Positions 25,498 to 34,701 of a stretch of 64,000 nucleotides of DNA are shown here, piece by piece. Location: contig NZ_CP073587.1 of assembly GCF_018223345.1 (NCBI RefSeq), forward strand, positions 1,399,001 through 1,463,000. The letters run 5' to 3'. Every line of letters starts with the position of its first letter. The first letter of the stretch is position 1. The notes under the pieces were generated by a model, which had not been told where the DNA came from, did no database searches, and saw only the letters and a list, made by a program, of their open reading frames with translations. The stretch is from Shewanella yunxiaonensis. GTDB taxonomy: Bacteria > Pseudomonadota > Gammaproteobacteria > Enterobacterales > Shewanellaceae. The position numbers were made by a program, and so were the translations under genes.

Positions 25498-26127
25498 ATG
25501 AAAAGTCCGCAACAATCTGCACAAATGGGAGATGCTGCCAAATCATTTATCAGGCCCAGTAGGCGGAGATTTCTGATGGGGATCGCCGCCATCAGTAGCA
25601 TGCTAGGACTGGGCTGGATAGCGACCTATCTTGCAAAGAAGTGGTTACTCCGCCCACCAGGTGGTCAGAACGAGGCTGAATTTCTCGCTAAATGCATAAA
25701 ATGCGACCGCTGCCGTAGCGTATGCCCGACGTCAGTTATTGGAGTCGCTCATGTGGAAGACGGGCTGGCAGAAGCCCGTACTCCGATCATGAAATTTCAT
25801 GATGGCTACTGCACCATGTGCGGTAAATGCACCGAAGTTTGTCCCACTGGAGCCCTACAACTTTTTGACGAAAGAACTGTAAAGATTGGGCTGGCAACCA
25901 TTACAGATACCTGTATTGCCTGGAATGCCGACGGATGCACCGTATGCTTCGATGCCTGTCCTTATGGCGCAATTTATCTGGATGCTCACAATCGACCAGT
26001 GGTCGATGCTCAAAAATGTAACGGTTGTGGGAAATGCGAAAAAGTCTGTCCGGCGTTGGTGTTACGTTCCTACGTAGGTGGAAAAACTCGTGGCATTGAA
26101 GTCAGGCCCAGAGATGGAGAGGTTTAA
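25498..26127 (+). CDS. NapG-like periplasmic ferredoxin with Tat signal
   Basis: 209 residues from the ATG at 25498; a TTG at 25480 is possible, and neither has a strong ribosome site. The Tat-type signal SRRRFLMGIAAISSMLGLGW is near residue 20. Four cysteine clusters follow: CIKCDRCRSVCPT, CTMCGKCTEVCPTGA, CTVCFDACPYGA (with an earlier Cys) and CNGCGKCEKVCPA. NapG, with NapH, forms a quinol-oxidising branch feeding periplasmic nitrate reductase. Here there is no napA, so the pair probably serves the molybdoenzyme upstream. It ends 4 bases before the next gene. Confidence 0.88.
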   Translation: MKSPQQSAQMGDAAKSFIRPSRRRFLMGIAAISSMLGLGWIATYLAKKWLLRPPGGQNEAEFLAKCIKCDRCRSVCPTSVIGVAHVEDGLAEARTPIMKFHDGYCTMCGKCTEVCPTGALQLFDERTVKIGLATITDTCIAWNADGCTVCFDACPYGAIYLDAHNRPVVDAQKCNGCGKCEKVCPALVLRSYVGGKTRGIEVRPRDGEV

Positions 26128-26131
26128 GAGC

Positions 26132-28468
26132 ATGAAATCACGTAACCCTTCTTTTTGGCGGGCATTTACTATCAGCTTATTTATTTTGATAGGGATTATT
26201 GGTCTGGCTTTTAAAACCGGCACCGGCACGATCTCTGCGTTTGGCTATCGAATGATTGATGCCATCTGTCCATTAGGTGGCTTAGAAGCGATGTTGGCAA
26301 GTCACAGCTTCCTGCCACGTGTAGTGATTGCCCTGACCGTATTGGTCATCATCGTAATATTCTTAGGCCGATTTTTTTGTGCTTGGGTTTGTCCAATGCC
26401 GCTGTTTCGCAGTTGGTTCCCTCGTCTACAGCAAAAACATCAAATTGTTGCATCGACCCGACCCACTACCGAGGTAGTCGAGCCTGCATTGCATTATCCT
26501 ATGACTCAAAATCAGCCAACACACCCTGTAGCTGACAAAACGTCGGGCGCACAGTCATTACCCCATGCGGAAACGCCAAAAACAAAGTCAATATCCAATA
26601 ACACCTCCTATTTTGTTTTAGGGGGAACATTACTATCAACAGCTATTTTCGGTTTTCCGGTATTTTGTCTGATATGTCCCATTGGTCTGACCTTTGGTTC
26701 GATTATCGTGATATGGCGGCTCATCGGATATAACGAGCCAACATGGTCACTGATTGCTTTTCCGTTAGCATTAATCATAGAGCTATTTTTATTACGCCAC
26801 TGGTGTAAAAATATCTGCCCACTGGGAGCGTTGATGTCGCTGCTCAGTAAACTTAACCACTTCTGGCGTCCGACAGTTGATCAGCAAGCCTGTCTTCGCA
26901 GCAAAGGACTCGATTGCCAGTTGTGTACCCAAGCCTGTTATGAAGATATTGATTTACACCACCCTGAACAATCAGCCCCCCGAGCTCGATGCACAAAATG
27001 TTCGGAATGTTCTGCTGCTTGTCCAGTACACGCAATTTCTTTTCCTTTCTCCCGTTGGCTGAAAATATCGCCTAAGACCATTATTCCGACGATTACCTCA
27101 GAGACATCAACCATTGAGAGTGTCACGCCTAAAGCTTTACCGCTGTCTCCAAAACAACCGACGCAAAACTATGTGTTCAATCAGGCATTACGTTGTATCC
27201 AATGTGGTCTGTGCAAACAAGCTTGCCCCTTACACAACGAAATTCCTGCATGGATGGCATTGTTACGTGGCAACCATCTCATAGATGCAGTGGAAGTGAT
27301 GCATAGCACTAACAGCTTGCCGGAAATTTGTGGTTTGGTCTGTCCACAGGAACGATTGTGCGAAGGGGCATGCAGTCTCGGAAAACTGGATGGTCCGGTA
27401 AAAGTAGGCACCGTTGAGCATTTTGTTACAACCGCAGCTATTGCTCAGGGCTGGAAACCTGACCTGAGTCGGGTGAAGCCTAAAAATAAACGTGTGGCAG
27501 TAATTGGCGCTGGACCAGCAGGACTTGCTTGTGCTGATGTTCTTATCCGTAATGGAATACAACCAGTGGTTTTTGACCGATATCCTGTTATTGGCGGTAT
27601 GCTCTCATTTGGCATTCCCTCCTATAAACTGGACAAGCTAATTCTGCAACAACGCCAACAGCTGTTCAGCGAAATGGGAATAGAATTTCACCTCAATACC
27701 GAGGTAGGAAAAGACATATCCTTCAATGAATTACTAAAAACTTACGATGCAGTTTTCGTGGGAACCGGTACCTACAGATCCAAAACCGCAGGTCTTGAGC
27801 ACGAAGATGCCTCAGGCGTGATCCAGGCATTACCTTATTTAATGGCCGTTAATCGTCATACTATGGGGTTCTCTGAAACTGAACAACAACCATATCTGAA
27901 TGTCATGGGTAAACATGTTGTTGTCATCGGCGGCGGTGATACCGCGATGGATTGTGTCAGAACAGCACTGCGGAAAAATGCAGCGTCAGTTACCTGCCTA
28001 TATCGTCGAGATGAGGCCAGCATGCCTGCATCGGTTAAAGAAGTGGCGCTTGCAAAGCAAGAAGGTGCGCAATTTAGATTTAATGTTCAACCAGTAGAGC
28101 TGCAGTTAGATAACTCGCTTCAAGTAACGGGGGTAATTGTCCAGTCAACAAAACTGGGGGCACTGGATGCCTGTGGCAGAAAAGCACCTGTTGTGATTGC
28201 TGGACCTAAAAGGGTTATTGCTGCCGAACGGGTTATTTTGGCGTTGGGCTTTGAGGCTCAGCATATGCCTTGGCTAGATGAAATCGGGGTGGAACTAGAC
28301 AACAACGGTTATATCGTCACTCAACAATCCACTGAAAATGCATTGCAGACATCACTCGTTAAGGTGTACGCGGGGGGCGATATTGTTCACGGTTCAGATT
28401 TGGTTGTCACAGCTATTGCCGATGGACGAAGAGCGGCAATGTCAATGATTACAGCTATGGAACAGTGA
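26132..28468 (+). CDS. NapH-like membrane ferredoxin fused to a GltD/AegA-like NAD(P)H oxidoreductase
   Basis: 778 residues from the ATG at 26132 (GGAGAGG upstream). The N-terminal part (about 1-320) is NapH-like: membrane helices with CPLGGLEAML, CAWVCPMPLF, CLICPIGLTFG and CKNICPLGALMSLL, then ferredoxin clusters CQLCTQACYEDI and CTKCSECSAACPVHA. The C-terminal part (about 350-778) resembles the small subunit of glutamate synthase: CIQCGLCKQACPLHNEIP, CGLVCPQERLCEGAC, the FAD site VAVIGAGPAGLACADVL and NAD(P) site VVIGGGDTAMDC. The two are linked in one open frame with no sign of an assembly join. The layout suggests NAD(P)H or flavin-linked electrons exchanged with the membrane ferredoxin. 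Confidence 0.85.
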   Translation: MKSRNPSFWRAFTISLFILIGIIGLAFKTGTGTISAFGYRMIDAICPLGGLEAMLASHSFLPRVVIALTVLVIIVIFLGRFFCAWVCPMPLFRSWFPRLQQKHQIVASTRPTTEVVEPALHYPMTQNQPTHPVADKTSGAQSLPHAETPKTKSISNNTSYFVLGGTLLSTAIFGFPVFCLICPIGLTFGSIIVIWRLIGYNEPTWSLIAFPLALIIELFLLRHWCKNICPLGALMSLLSKLNHFWRPTVDQQACLRSKGLDCQLCTQACYEDIDLHHPEQSAPRARCTKCSECSAACPVHAISFPFSRWLKISPKTIIPTITSETSTIESVTPKALPLSPKQPTQNYVFNQALRCIQCGLCKQACPLHNEIPAWMALLRGNHLIDAVEVMHSTNSLPEICGLVCPQERLCEGACSLGKLDGPVKVGTVEHFVTTAAIAQGWKPDLSRVKPKNKRVAVIGAGPAGLACADVLIRNGIQPVVFDRYPVIGGMLSFGIPSYKLDKLILQQRQQLFSEMGIEFHLNTEVGKDISFNELLKTYDAVFVGTGTYRSKTAGLEHEDASGVIQALPYLMAVNRHTMGFSETEQQPYLNVMGKHVVVIGGGDTAMDCVRTALRKNAASVTCLYRRDEASMPASVKEVALAKQEGAQFRFNVQPVELQLDNSLQVTGVIVQSTKLGALDACGRKAPVVIAGPKRVIAAERVILALGFEAQHMPWLDEIGVELDNNGYIVTQQSTENALQTSLVKVYAGGDIVHGSDLVVTAIADGRRAAMSMITAMEQ

Positions 28469-28475
28469 GGATTAT

Positions 28476-29612
28476 ATGGCCGGGTTGCTGAATTTTGGAC
28501 AAGATGAGGTTGGGAGCGTAGCACCTCAAATCCGAGTATCATCTCGCTGCGCCCGGCATTTACATCATTCGTCCAGTTGCCATCATTGTGTAGATGTATG
28601 TCCGACAAACGCCTTGGAATTATCAGATGGCAAGGTGGTGCAGAATACTAATATATGCACTGAATGCGGCGCGTGTGCAGCAAGTTGCCCGATGGGGGCC
28701 ATTAAATTAAAAAACAATGATATCAATGCACTGCATAAATACATTAATACAGCAATCCACAAGAACTCAACAGCAATAATTGCCTGCCAAAATGTGGCCC
28801 ACGATATAGATAATGCGCTATTTATTACCTGCTTGGTCGCTGCTGATAATTCTGCATTACTGCAAACATTTGCTCAGGGGGCGATCGATATTCAATTAGT
28901 GTGTGGCGACTGTCGGGAATGCCCATCTCATGAAGTTTTTCCACTCGTTATCCATCGCCAACAAGCGTTACAACAATTATTGTTTACTCTAAAACTATCA
29001 GTACACATCCGAGTTCTGCAGAGTTTTTCCCTAGAAGCAATTTCGTCCTCGTCAACACATAACCTTGGACTGTCCCGCTCGGGAGTTTCCCGGCGGAATT
29101 TTTTTTCGAGACTATGGAAACAGTCAAACATGGATGAATGTGCAACTATATCTGTCAAAGAGAACAGTCAACATGATGTATCAACTGTTACTATGCCGCC
29201 ATCACCACGGATTCCCGATAATTGGCAACAGTTCATTTTCGCCTTAAAGCAGCTGCGACATCTTGATAATTCTGATGTTAAATTGCCAATATTTTATAGA
29301 CCACAAATCTCAGACAAGTGCGTTGGATGTGGCATTTGTGCAAGCAGTTGTCCAACACAGGCGTTGCACCGGGATACCGGGGACAATCTGACAAAACTTC
29401 GTTTTACGCCAGCCCTATGTGTCGGCTGTGGTATTTGCCAAGATGTCTGTTATTGCAACGCTGTTAACCTGACACAACGGCATACTATTAGTCTGAACGA
29501 AAGTAATGTGCCTCAGACGCTTATAGAAATTTCACTACAAGTTGATGGCCTGGAAACTGACGGAGATAAACTTATTAAATTGCTTGGCTGTCCTCACATA
29601 TTTCGTACCTAA
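28476..29612 (+). CDS. Polyferredoxin, unassigned
   Basis: 378 residues, 7 bases after the fusion gene, with GAGG before the ATG. The N-terminal 2[4Fe-4S] module is CHHCVDVCPTNALEL and CTECGACAASCPMGA. A middle part has CGDCRECPSHEVF. The C-terminal 2[4Fe-4S] module is CVGCGICASSCPTQAL and CVGCGICQDVCYCNAVN. An internal SRRNFFSRL at about residue 208 resembles a Tat motif but lies mid-protein without a following hydrophobic stretch, so it is not a signal. Cytoplasmic location and a link to the GltD-like domain are inferred. I do not recognise a named family for the whole protein. Confidence 0.8.
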   Translation: MAGLLNFGQDEVGSVAPQIRVSSRCARHLHHSSSCHHCVDVCPTNALELSDGKVVQNTNICTECGACAASCPMGAIKLKNNDINALHKYINTAIHKNSTAIIACQNVAHDIDNALFITCLVAADNSALLQTFAQGAIDIQLVCGDCRECPSHEVFPLVIHRQQALQQLLFTLKLSVHIRVLQSFSLEAISSSSTHNLGLSRSGVSRRNFFSRLWKQSNMDECATISVKENSQHDVSTVTMPPSPRIPDNWQQFIFALKQLRHLDNSDVKLPIFYRPQISDKCVGCGICASSCPTQALHRDTGDNLTKLRFTPALCVGCGICQDVCYCNAVNLTQRHTISLNESNVPQTLIEISLQVDGLETDGDKLIKLLGCPHIFRT

Positions 29613-30274
29613 CACGGCAATGAAATAAAACGGTAGTGGTTTAGTGAATTTGCTAACGCTGTAGACGCTGCTCGTGCTTTTTAATGTCGAGCGATACTTA
29701 AGCTAATCCGCTAAGGACACAATGATTCATCAGACTGAGTCATTTATGTCGGCAATCATGTTAATAGTGAAATATCAGCCAACAGCAAATACTCCTCGTC
29801 GCGTTGTCTCTTTTCGCAACCTCGGGCGTTGTTAGGTTTCAAAAGGGAGAGGGATGATCATCGCTCTTCGGCTCTGGTGTGGAACGAGTAGTATCATGAC
29901 TTGGTGATGCGGGACTGAATTTTAGGCTTCGTTCGGACGCGACATGGATAAACCTCAACCTCGAAAATTCACCTAGCAGGGCAAATACCAGACAAGTATT
30001 TTAATCGAATGGCTTAAATTTTACCGATACTGCCATTACTCAAGGGTTCTATTGCCTCCTCGTCGAGCCATGGCTCATCTCCCTGACTGATCGGAACACT
30101 TACATACGGCATGTCCCCGAGTGAGTTTCTGCTACGCTAAAAATGCCAACAGTTCTAGTTTCGTAGTAAGAACTATTCATCTTTAAAGTTTTACTATGAG
30201 TATGCTGAACGCCGTTCGAATTAATACGATTCCATGTTCGTCAGTGCTCATGTAAAGCATGAGAGGACAATCGT
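29613..30274. other. 662-base gap with no convincing gene
   Basis: It holds two very short open frames, 29722-29835 (+, 37 codons, with AAGGA upstream) and 30014-30112 (-, 32 codons, product containing ISQGDEPWLDEEAIEPL), neither recognisable. The composition looks like decayed coding DNA at the right boundary of the respiratory island. No terminator was clear. Confidence 0.4.
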
Positions 30275-31660
30275 ATGAAAAGCTTACAAAAAGCCGTCAT
30301 CGACGATTTCAAAAAGCAATTCCACGGCGACGTTATTTTGCCAAATGACCCCACCTATGAAGAAGTTCGCAAGATTTGGAATGCCATGATCGACCGTAAA
30401 CCCGGCATTATAGCCCGTTGCAAGTCAGTTGCTGATGTTGTTGAAGCGGTAAATTTCGCACGTGAAAATGGGTTGTTGATAGCCGTTCGCGGTGGCGGAC
30501 ACAATATTGCGGGTAATGCCATTTGCGATGACGGCATCATGATTGACCTGTCGCTGTTGAATCAGGTCAAGGTCGATCCGCAAACACAACGCGCTAAGGT
30601 TGAACCCGGTTGTACCCTGGCTGACGTCGATGCGGCGACCCAAAAGTACGGTTTAGCAACGCCTGTGGGCATCAACTCGACCACTGGCATTGCCGGCTTG
30701 ACCCTGGGCGGAGGATTTGGGTGGTTAAGCCGAAAATATGGCATGACTGTCGACAATCTGCTGTCGGCGGAGGTTGTTACCGCCGATGGTCGTCAGTTAC
30801 ATGCAAGTGAGACTGAAAATGCAGATTTGTTTTGGGGCTTACGTGGCGGCGGCGGTAATTTCGGCATTGTCACGCAGTTTGAGTTTCAGCTGCATCCAGT
30901 TGGTCCGGATGTTCTCAGTGGCTTGATTGTTTTCCCGTTCGAGCAAGCAAAATCTGTTATCACTCAATTTGCGCGCTTTACCGAGACGGCACCGGAAGAA
31001 CTGAGCGTCTGGATGGTAGCCCGAAAAGCACCGCCTTTACCTTTCTTACCGGAGGCGGTGCACGGCAAAGAGATGATTGCGCTTGCTTTATGTTATGCAG
31101 GTGATCCTGCCGAAGGTGAGAAACTCATCGCACCTTTACGGCAGTTTGGCACTGTTCTTGGCGAGCACGTAGGTGTACAACCATTCAGCGCATGGCAACA
31201 AGCCTTTGATCCGTTGCTTACCCCTGGGGCCAGAAACTACTGGAAATCGCATAATTTTACCCAACTCAGTGATGGGGTAATTGATGCTGCGATTGAATAT
31301 GCCGCGACGCTACCTTCCGCGCAGTGCGAGATCTTTATTGCCTCAATTGGTTGTGCGACCAGTCGCCCAACGCCCGAGGCGATGGCCTATTCAAGTCGGG
31401 ATGCCAACTACGTGATGAATGTGCATGGCCGATGGGATTTGGCTGAAGACGACCAGCATTGTATTGCATGGGCGCGTGAATTTTTTGCGAAGACCAAACC
31501 GTTTGCCAGTGGTGGTGCTTACGTTAACTTCCTGACACAGGACGAATCCGATCGTACTGAATCGGCTTATGGTCCAACCTATGCGCGACTGCAAGCGATC
31601 AAGAAGCAATTTGATCCGCACAACCTGTTCAGGATGAATCAGAACATCAAACCTGCTTGA
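30275..31660 (+). CDS. FAD-linked oxidoreductase of the berberine-bridge/6-hydroxynicotine oxidase type
   Basis: 461 residues, the normal length. The PCMH FAD domain (about 35-215) contains RGGGHNIAG with His76 at the position that binds FAD covalently, and GGGFGWLSRKYGMTVDNLL. The second covalent Cys of plant berberine bridge enzymes is not apparent, so single attachment is expected. The C-terminal segment ends YGPTYARLQAIKKQFDPHNLFRMNQNI, the BBE tail. These enzymes oxidise alcohols, sugars or alkaloid-like substrates with O2; the substrate here is unknown. AGAGGA precedes the ATG. It seems to stand alone. Confidence 0.9.
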   Translation: MKSLQKAVIDDFKKQFHGDVILPNDPTYEEVRKIWNAMIDRKPGIIARCKSVADVVEAVNFARENGLLIAVRGGGHNIAGNAICDDGIMIDLSLLNQVKVDPQTQRAKVEPGCTLADVDAATQKYGLATPVGINSTTGIAGLTLGGGFGWLSRKYGMTVDNLLSAEVVTADGRQLHASETENADLFWGLRGGGGNFGIVTQFEFQLHPVGPDVLSGLIVFPFEQAKSVITQFARFTETAPEELSVWMVARKAPPLPFLPEAVHGKEMIALALCYAGDPAEGEKLIAPLRQFGTVLGEHVGVQPFSAWQQAFDPLLTPGARNYWKSHNFTQLSDGVIDAAIEYAATLPSAQCEIFIASIGCATSRPTPEAMAYSSRDANYVMNVHGRWDLAEDDQHCIAWAREFFAKTKPFASGGAYVNFLTQDESDRTESAYGPTYARLQAIKKQFDPHNLFRMNQNIKPA

Positions 31661-32040
31661 CCAAGACGCTAACCCATGGCGGCAATATGACAGATTGTCG
31701 CCAGTTGTTAGTTATCCAGTTTCCTTTGGGTATTTATAAGCTGATATTTATATGCCTAAGCTCTGAATGTTTGCAGAGTAATGGAAGGGTAATTTATATC
31801 AGACTTAAGGCACAAAGATTTCTTAAACATCACTACGAATTACATGCTCCGTCGCTGTTGGCTGTTCAACGACAGTTGCGGAAAAACAGCGCAATCAACA
31901 GTGAAATTTTGGTTAATTTGTACATTGGTTCTTATATAAGGCTAAAGTTAATTTACGATTCCCATTTCTATCCTAACGAAGTACATACACTACTTCCACG
32001 TCAAGCTATCTGCCCCTGAATGTACCGAGAGGACCCCAAA
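31661..32040. other. 380-base gap, probably non-coding
   Basis: A plus-strand open frame of 120 codons crosses this gap, but it begins inside the preceding gene, has no ribosome site and no family resemblance. I see no terminator, RNA gene or repeat. Confidence 0.5.
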
Positions 32041-32490
32041 ATGGCACACCAACTGTTTTTCGCTTGCCTCATGCTGGCTACCGGAATCGGTATCCCAGTG
32101 ATGGCGGCATTAAGTGCGACTTTAGGCTCAACATCAGGAAGCCCCGCATTTGCAGCCTGTATTTTATTTTTCGTCGCCTTGTTAATTTCAATTATTTTCC
32201 TGTTTGTAGTCGAAGGCGGACTCAAACCAATACCAACCCTGTCACTCCCTTTTTATTTCTATTTAGGGGGCGCATTTGTCGCTTTTTATGTTCTGAGTGT
32301 TACTTGGGTTGCCCCTCAATTTGGTGTTGGTAATGCCGTGGCTTTTGTTCTGCTGGGTCAACTCATATCGATGGCCACCATAGATCAATTTGGCTTGTTA
32401 GGGGCGCCAATGCACACCATTACATTACAACGCGTCCTGGGCCTGATCTTGATGTCGATAGGCGTATTTTTGGCGGTAAGACGAGGTTAA
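32041..32490 (+). CDS. DMT-family membrane protein, YdcZ/DUF606 type
   Basis: 149 residues from the ATG at 32041 (GAGAGGA upstream), preferred over an in-frame ATG 21 bases earlier. There are five predicted membrane segments. The pattern GIPVMAALSATLGSTSGSPAFAA at the N-terminus and GAPMHTITLQRVLGLILMSIGV at the end are typical of the DUF606 half-size drug/metabolite transporters, which often pair as dimers. The substrate is unknown. It neighbours another DMT transporter gene but is 227 bases away and may be separate. Confidence 0.85.
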   Translation: MAHQLFFACLMLATGIGIPVMAALSATLGSTSGSPAFAACILFFVALLISIIFLFVVEGGLKPIPTLSLPFYFYLGGAFVAFYVLSVTWVAPQFGVGNAVAFVLLGQLISMATIDQFGLLGAPMHTITLQRVLGLILMSIGVFLAVRRG

Positions 32491-32717
32491 TGTTAATTTT
32501 CTCTGCCTAGAACATTACCGGAATGAACTCAAATATGTGCTGTTGCGAATGCTCCGATAATCGTCATTGGATCACTGTCGGATTTGAGCCGCTCCCTTAA
32601 TCATGCGCGTCAGTGACGGCGATAACTGTCTCGACGCAATGACTTTGTCTCGCGATTAATGAACTATTATTTTTTCATTAAGCCATTTAACTAATCATTA
32701 TTGCGTGAGGTCAGAAC

Positions 32718-33599
32718 TTGCCCGAAAAGTTAAGTTTTGCCGTTCAGCAAGGCCCTAAGCAGATGGTTGTCTTTGTCGTCTTGCTGACGTGTTTGACTAT
32801 GTTTGCGTTTGCGGCCAATTCGTTACTTGCGCGTCTGGCTTTTCAAACTACCGCCATTGACGCGGTATCTTATACCGTCATCCGCATCATCAGCGGGGCA
32901 ATAGTGCTGAGTTTCATATTGATAATGCTGCGTCGCCGACCGGTTATTTCGTTAACTACCAGCTTCTCTGCAGTTTTTCTTTTTACATATGCGGCGGCGT
33001 TTGCTTTGGCATATCGTGAAATAAGTACCGGGGCTGGAGCATTGATACTGTTTGCGGCCGCGCAGTTGACGATGATTTCCTATGGTTTTGTGAAAGGCGA
33101 GCGCGCTAGTCTCATTGGATTGATCGTGGCTCTGGGGGGATTGGTCTTATTCTTGTTACCCAGCGCTTCGGCGCCACCTTATGGCGCAGCGGTGATGATG
33201 GCGATATCCGGTATGGCTTGGGGCTGCTTTTCTATCATAGGAAAATCGGATGACGCTCCTATCATCAACACCGCAAGTAGTTTTCTCATCGCTGTGCCCA
33301 TGTCACTGATAATGCTGCTGCTATTTTATTCGCAAATACAATTAGACCAGCTTGGCGCGGGATACGCGATTATATCGGGTGGTTTAGCATCAGGTTTAGG
33401 TTATGCAGTCTGGTATTGGGTGAAGGTCCGCATCGCCACCATTAGTGCCGGTTCGGTGCAACTGTCAGTGCCAATAATTAGCGCGATACTCGGCGTGCTT
33501 ATTCTTGATGAACCGATAAGGTTGATAAGTTCTCTGGCCGCAATATTGGTGTTAGCGGGGGTAGCGATTGTCACTTTAACCGCAAAACGGAAAAAGTGA
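32718..33599 (+). CDS. EamA-type DMT transporter
   Basis: 293 residues from a TTG at 32718, supported by GAGGT eight bases upstream; the next start is the ATG at 32763. It has ten membrane segments in two EamA repeats (about 20-145 and 155-290). The second repeat ends with the family pattern SVPIISAILGVLILDEPI. It exports or imports a small metabolite; the substrate is unknown. No operon partner is evident. Confidence 0.85.
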   Translation: MPEKLSFAVQQGPKQMVVFVVLLTCLTMFAFAANSLLARLAFQTTAIDAVSYTVIRIISGAIVLSFILIMLRRRPVISLTTSFSAVFLFTYAAAFALAYREISTGAGALILFAAAQLTMISYGFVKGERASLIGLIVALGGLVLFLLPSASAPPYGAAVMMAISGMAWGCFSIIGKSDDAPIINTASSFLIAVPMSLIMLLLFYSQIQLDQLGAGYAIISGGLASGLGYAVWYWVKVRIATISAGSVQLSVPIISAILGVLILDEPIRLISSLAAILVLAGVAIVTLTAKRKK

Positions 33600-33720
33600 A
33601 TCCTACAATACGGCAATCTTTCATGAATTGTATTTTAATGTCATGTACTTACGAGTCTAACAACGCAAATGAGACGCCGTTTTCAACAGTGCCGGATTAA
33701 TGTGTTGTTTTGTGAGGGTG

Positions 33721-34464
33721 TTAAATCTTCACACAAGTCACAATGGCATTGCCGGATTGCTGGTCCCAAGGGATGATTTTGTTGTAGTCGTGTTCAAACA
33801 TATGCACTTCAAAGTAAGGTTGTAACAGTGCGATTAAGTCTGCAAAACTGAACGCGACCATGGGATGTTCGTCATGCCATATTTGGGTTTCGGTGGCATT
33901 GGTTTTTTCAATGCTGAGTTTTAGTGATTGCATTTCGCCTTCACCGCTATAATACCAACTGGACCGAAAGGAAAATAAATCGTCGTCTTGCTTGGCGCTA
34001 TGTTTGACGAATAAAGCATTGTTTATTTTATCTTTTGCTACCACATTAAAGCAGAAAGTGCCGCCTGGCTTTAGTGCGTGGTAAACGTGGGCAATACATT
34101 CTTGCAGTTTGGTGATGCCGCCGTTGTAATGAATGGAATAAAGAAAACAGGTGATCAAATCCAGTGGTTCATCTACCTCAAAACTGCTCATATCTTGCAG
34201 GATAAAATCTGCTTCTGGACAACGAGAGGCCGCGATATCGAGCATGGGCTGATTGATATCCAGTCCACGACTTTGATAACCAAAATCGATGAAATGACGC
34301 ACATGTGGGCCGGTGCCACAGGCTAAATCGAGATGTGTATTGCCACCATTGCCAAATATCTGGTGAAGTCTGCGGATGCAGTGGCTTTGGGCTTGATAGT
34401 CGATATCGACACACATCAAATCGTAATAGCCCGAAAGGTCGGTATAGAGTGCATTGGCAGACAT
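33721..34464 (-). CDS. Class I SAM-dependent methyltransferase
   Basis: 247 residues. The SAM-binding motif I is HLDLACGTGPHVRHF (about residues 43-57), motif II region is RGLDINQPMLDIA, and the post-motif strand is PLDLITCFLYSIHYN with ALKPGGTFCFNVV. The acceptor substrate cannot be inferred. The gene is convergent with the EamA transporter and has no co-directional close neighbour. Confidence 0.88.
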   Translation of the reverse strand: MSANALYTDLSGYYDLMCVDIDYQAQSHCIRRLHQIFGNGGNTHLDLACGTGPHVRHFIDFGYQSRGLDINQPMLDIAASRCPEADFILQDMSSFEVDEPLDLITCFLYSIHYNGGITKLQECIAHVYHALKPGGTFCFNVVAKDKINNALFVKHSAKQDDDLFSFRSSWYYSGEGEMQSLKLSIEKTNATETQIWHDEHPMVAFSFADLIALLQPYFEVHMFEHDYNKIIPWDQQSGNAIVTCVKI

Positions 34465-34654
34465 ATTGGCCTTTTCATTTTAATGAAACTCGACTGGGTG
34501 GCGCATAGTAAAGCAATCTGTGACATTTGCGAAGCAGATATACAGATCTCATGGCTTAAGTTGCTAAAGCGTCGATGATGTTTACAAATCGCAGAGGGTG
34601 TTAACTCACTTGTTTGCCTTATCGCGAGGATTTTGCCGCTGCATTCAAACGAAG

Positions 34655-34680
34655 AAAAGAGCGGTTGGCACCACTCTTTT
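34655..34680 (-). terminator. Terminator of the M61 peptidase gene
   Basis: AAAAGAGCGGT / ACCACTCTTTT with loop TGGC, 20 bases past the peptidase stop on the minus strand. The palindrome is bidirectional. The remaining 34465-34654 gap shows no gene. Confidence 0.7.
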
Positions 34681-34701
34681 CTAATCCGCATGCTAAAAGG
34701 T

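Noticed and set aside
29067..29125. Tat-like RRNFF motif in the polyferredoxin
   Set aside because: It lies mid-protein and is not followed by a hydrophobic stretch, so it is not an export signal.
29722..29835. 37-codon open frame with AAGGA before the ATG
   Set aside because: Too short and unlike any known protein; kept only as a note in the gap description.
31657..32019. 120-codon plus-strand open frame after the BBE-like oxidase
   Set aside because: It begins at the stop of the oxidase gene, lacks a ribosome site, and its product has no recognisable pattern.
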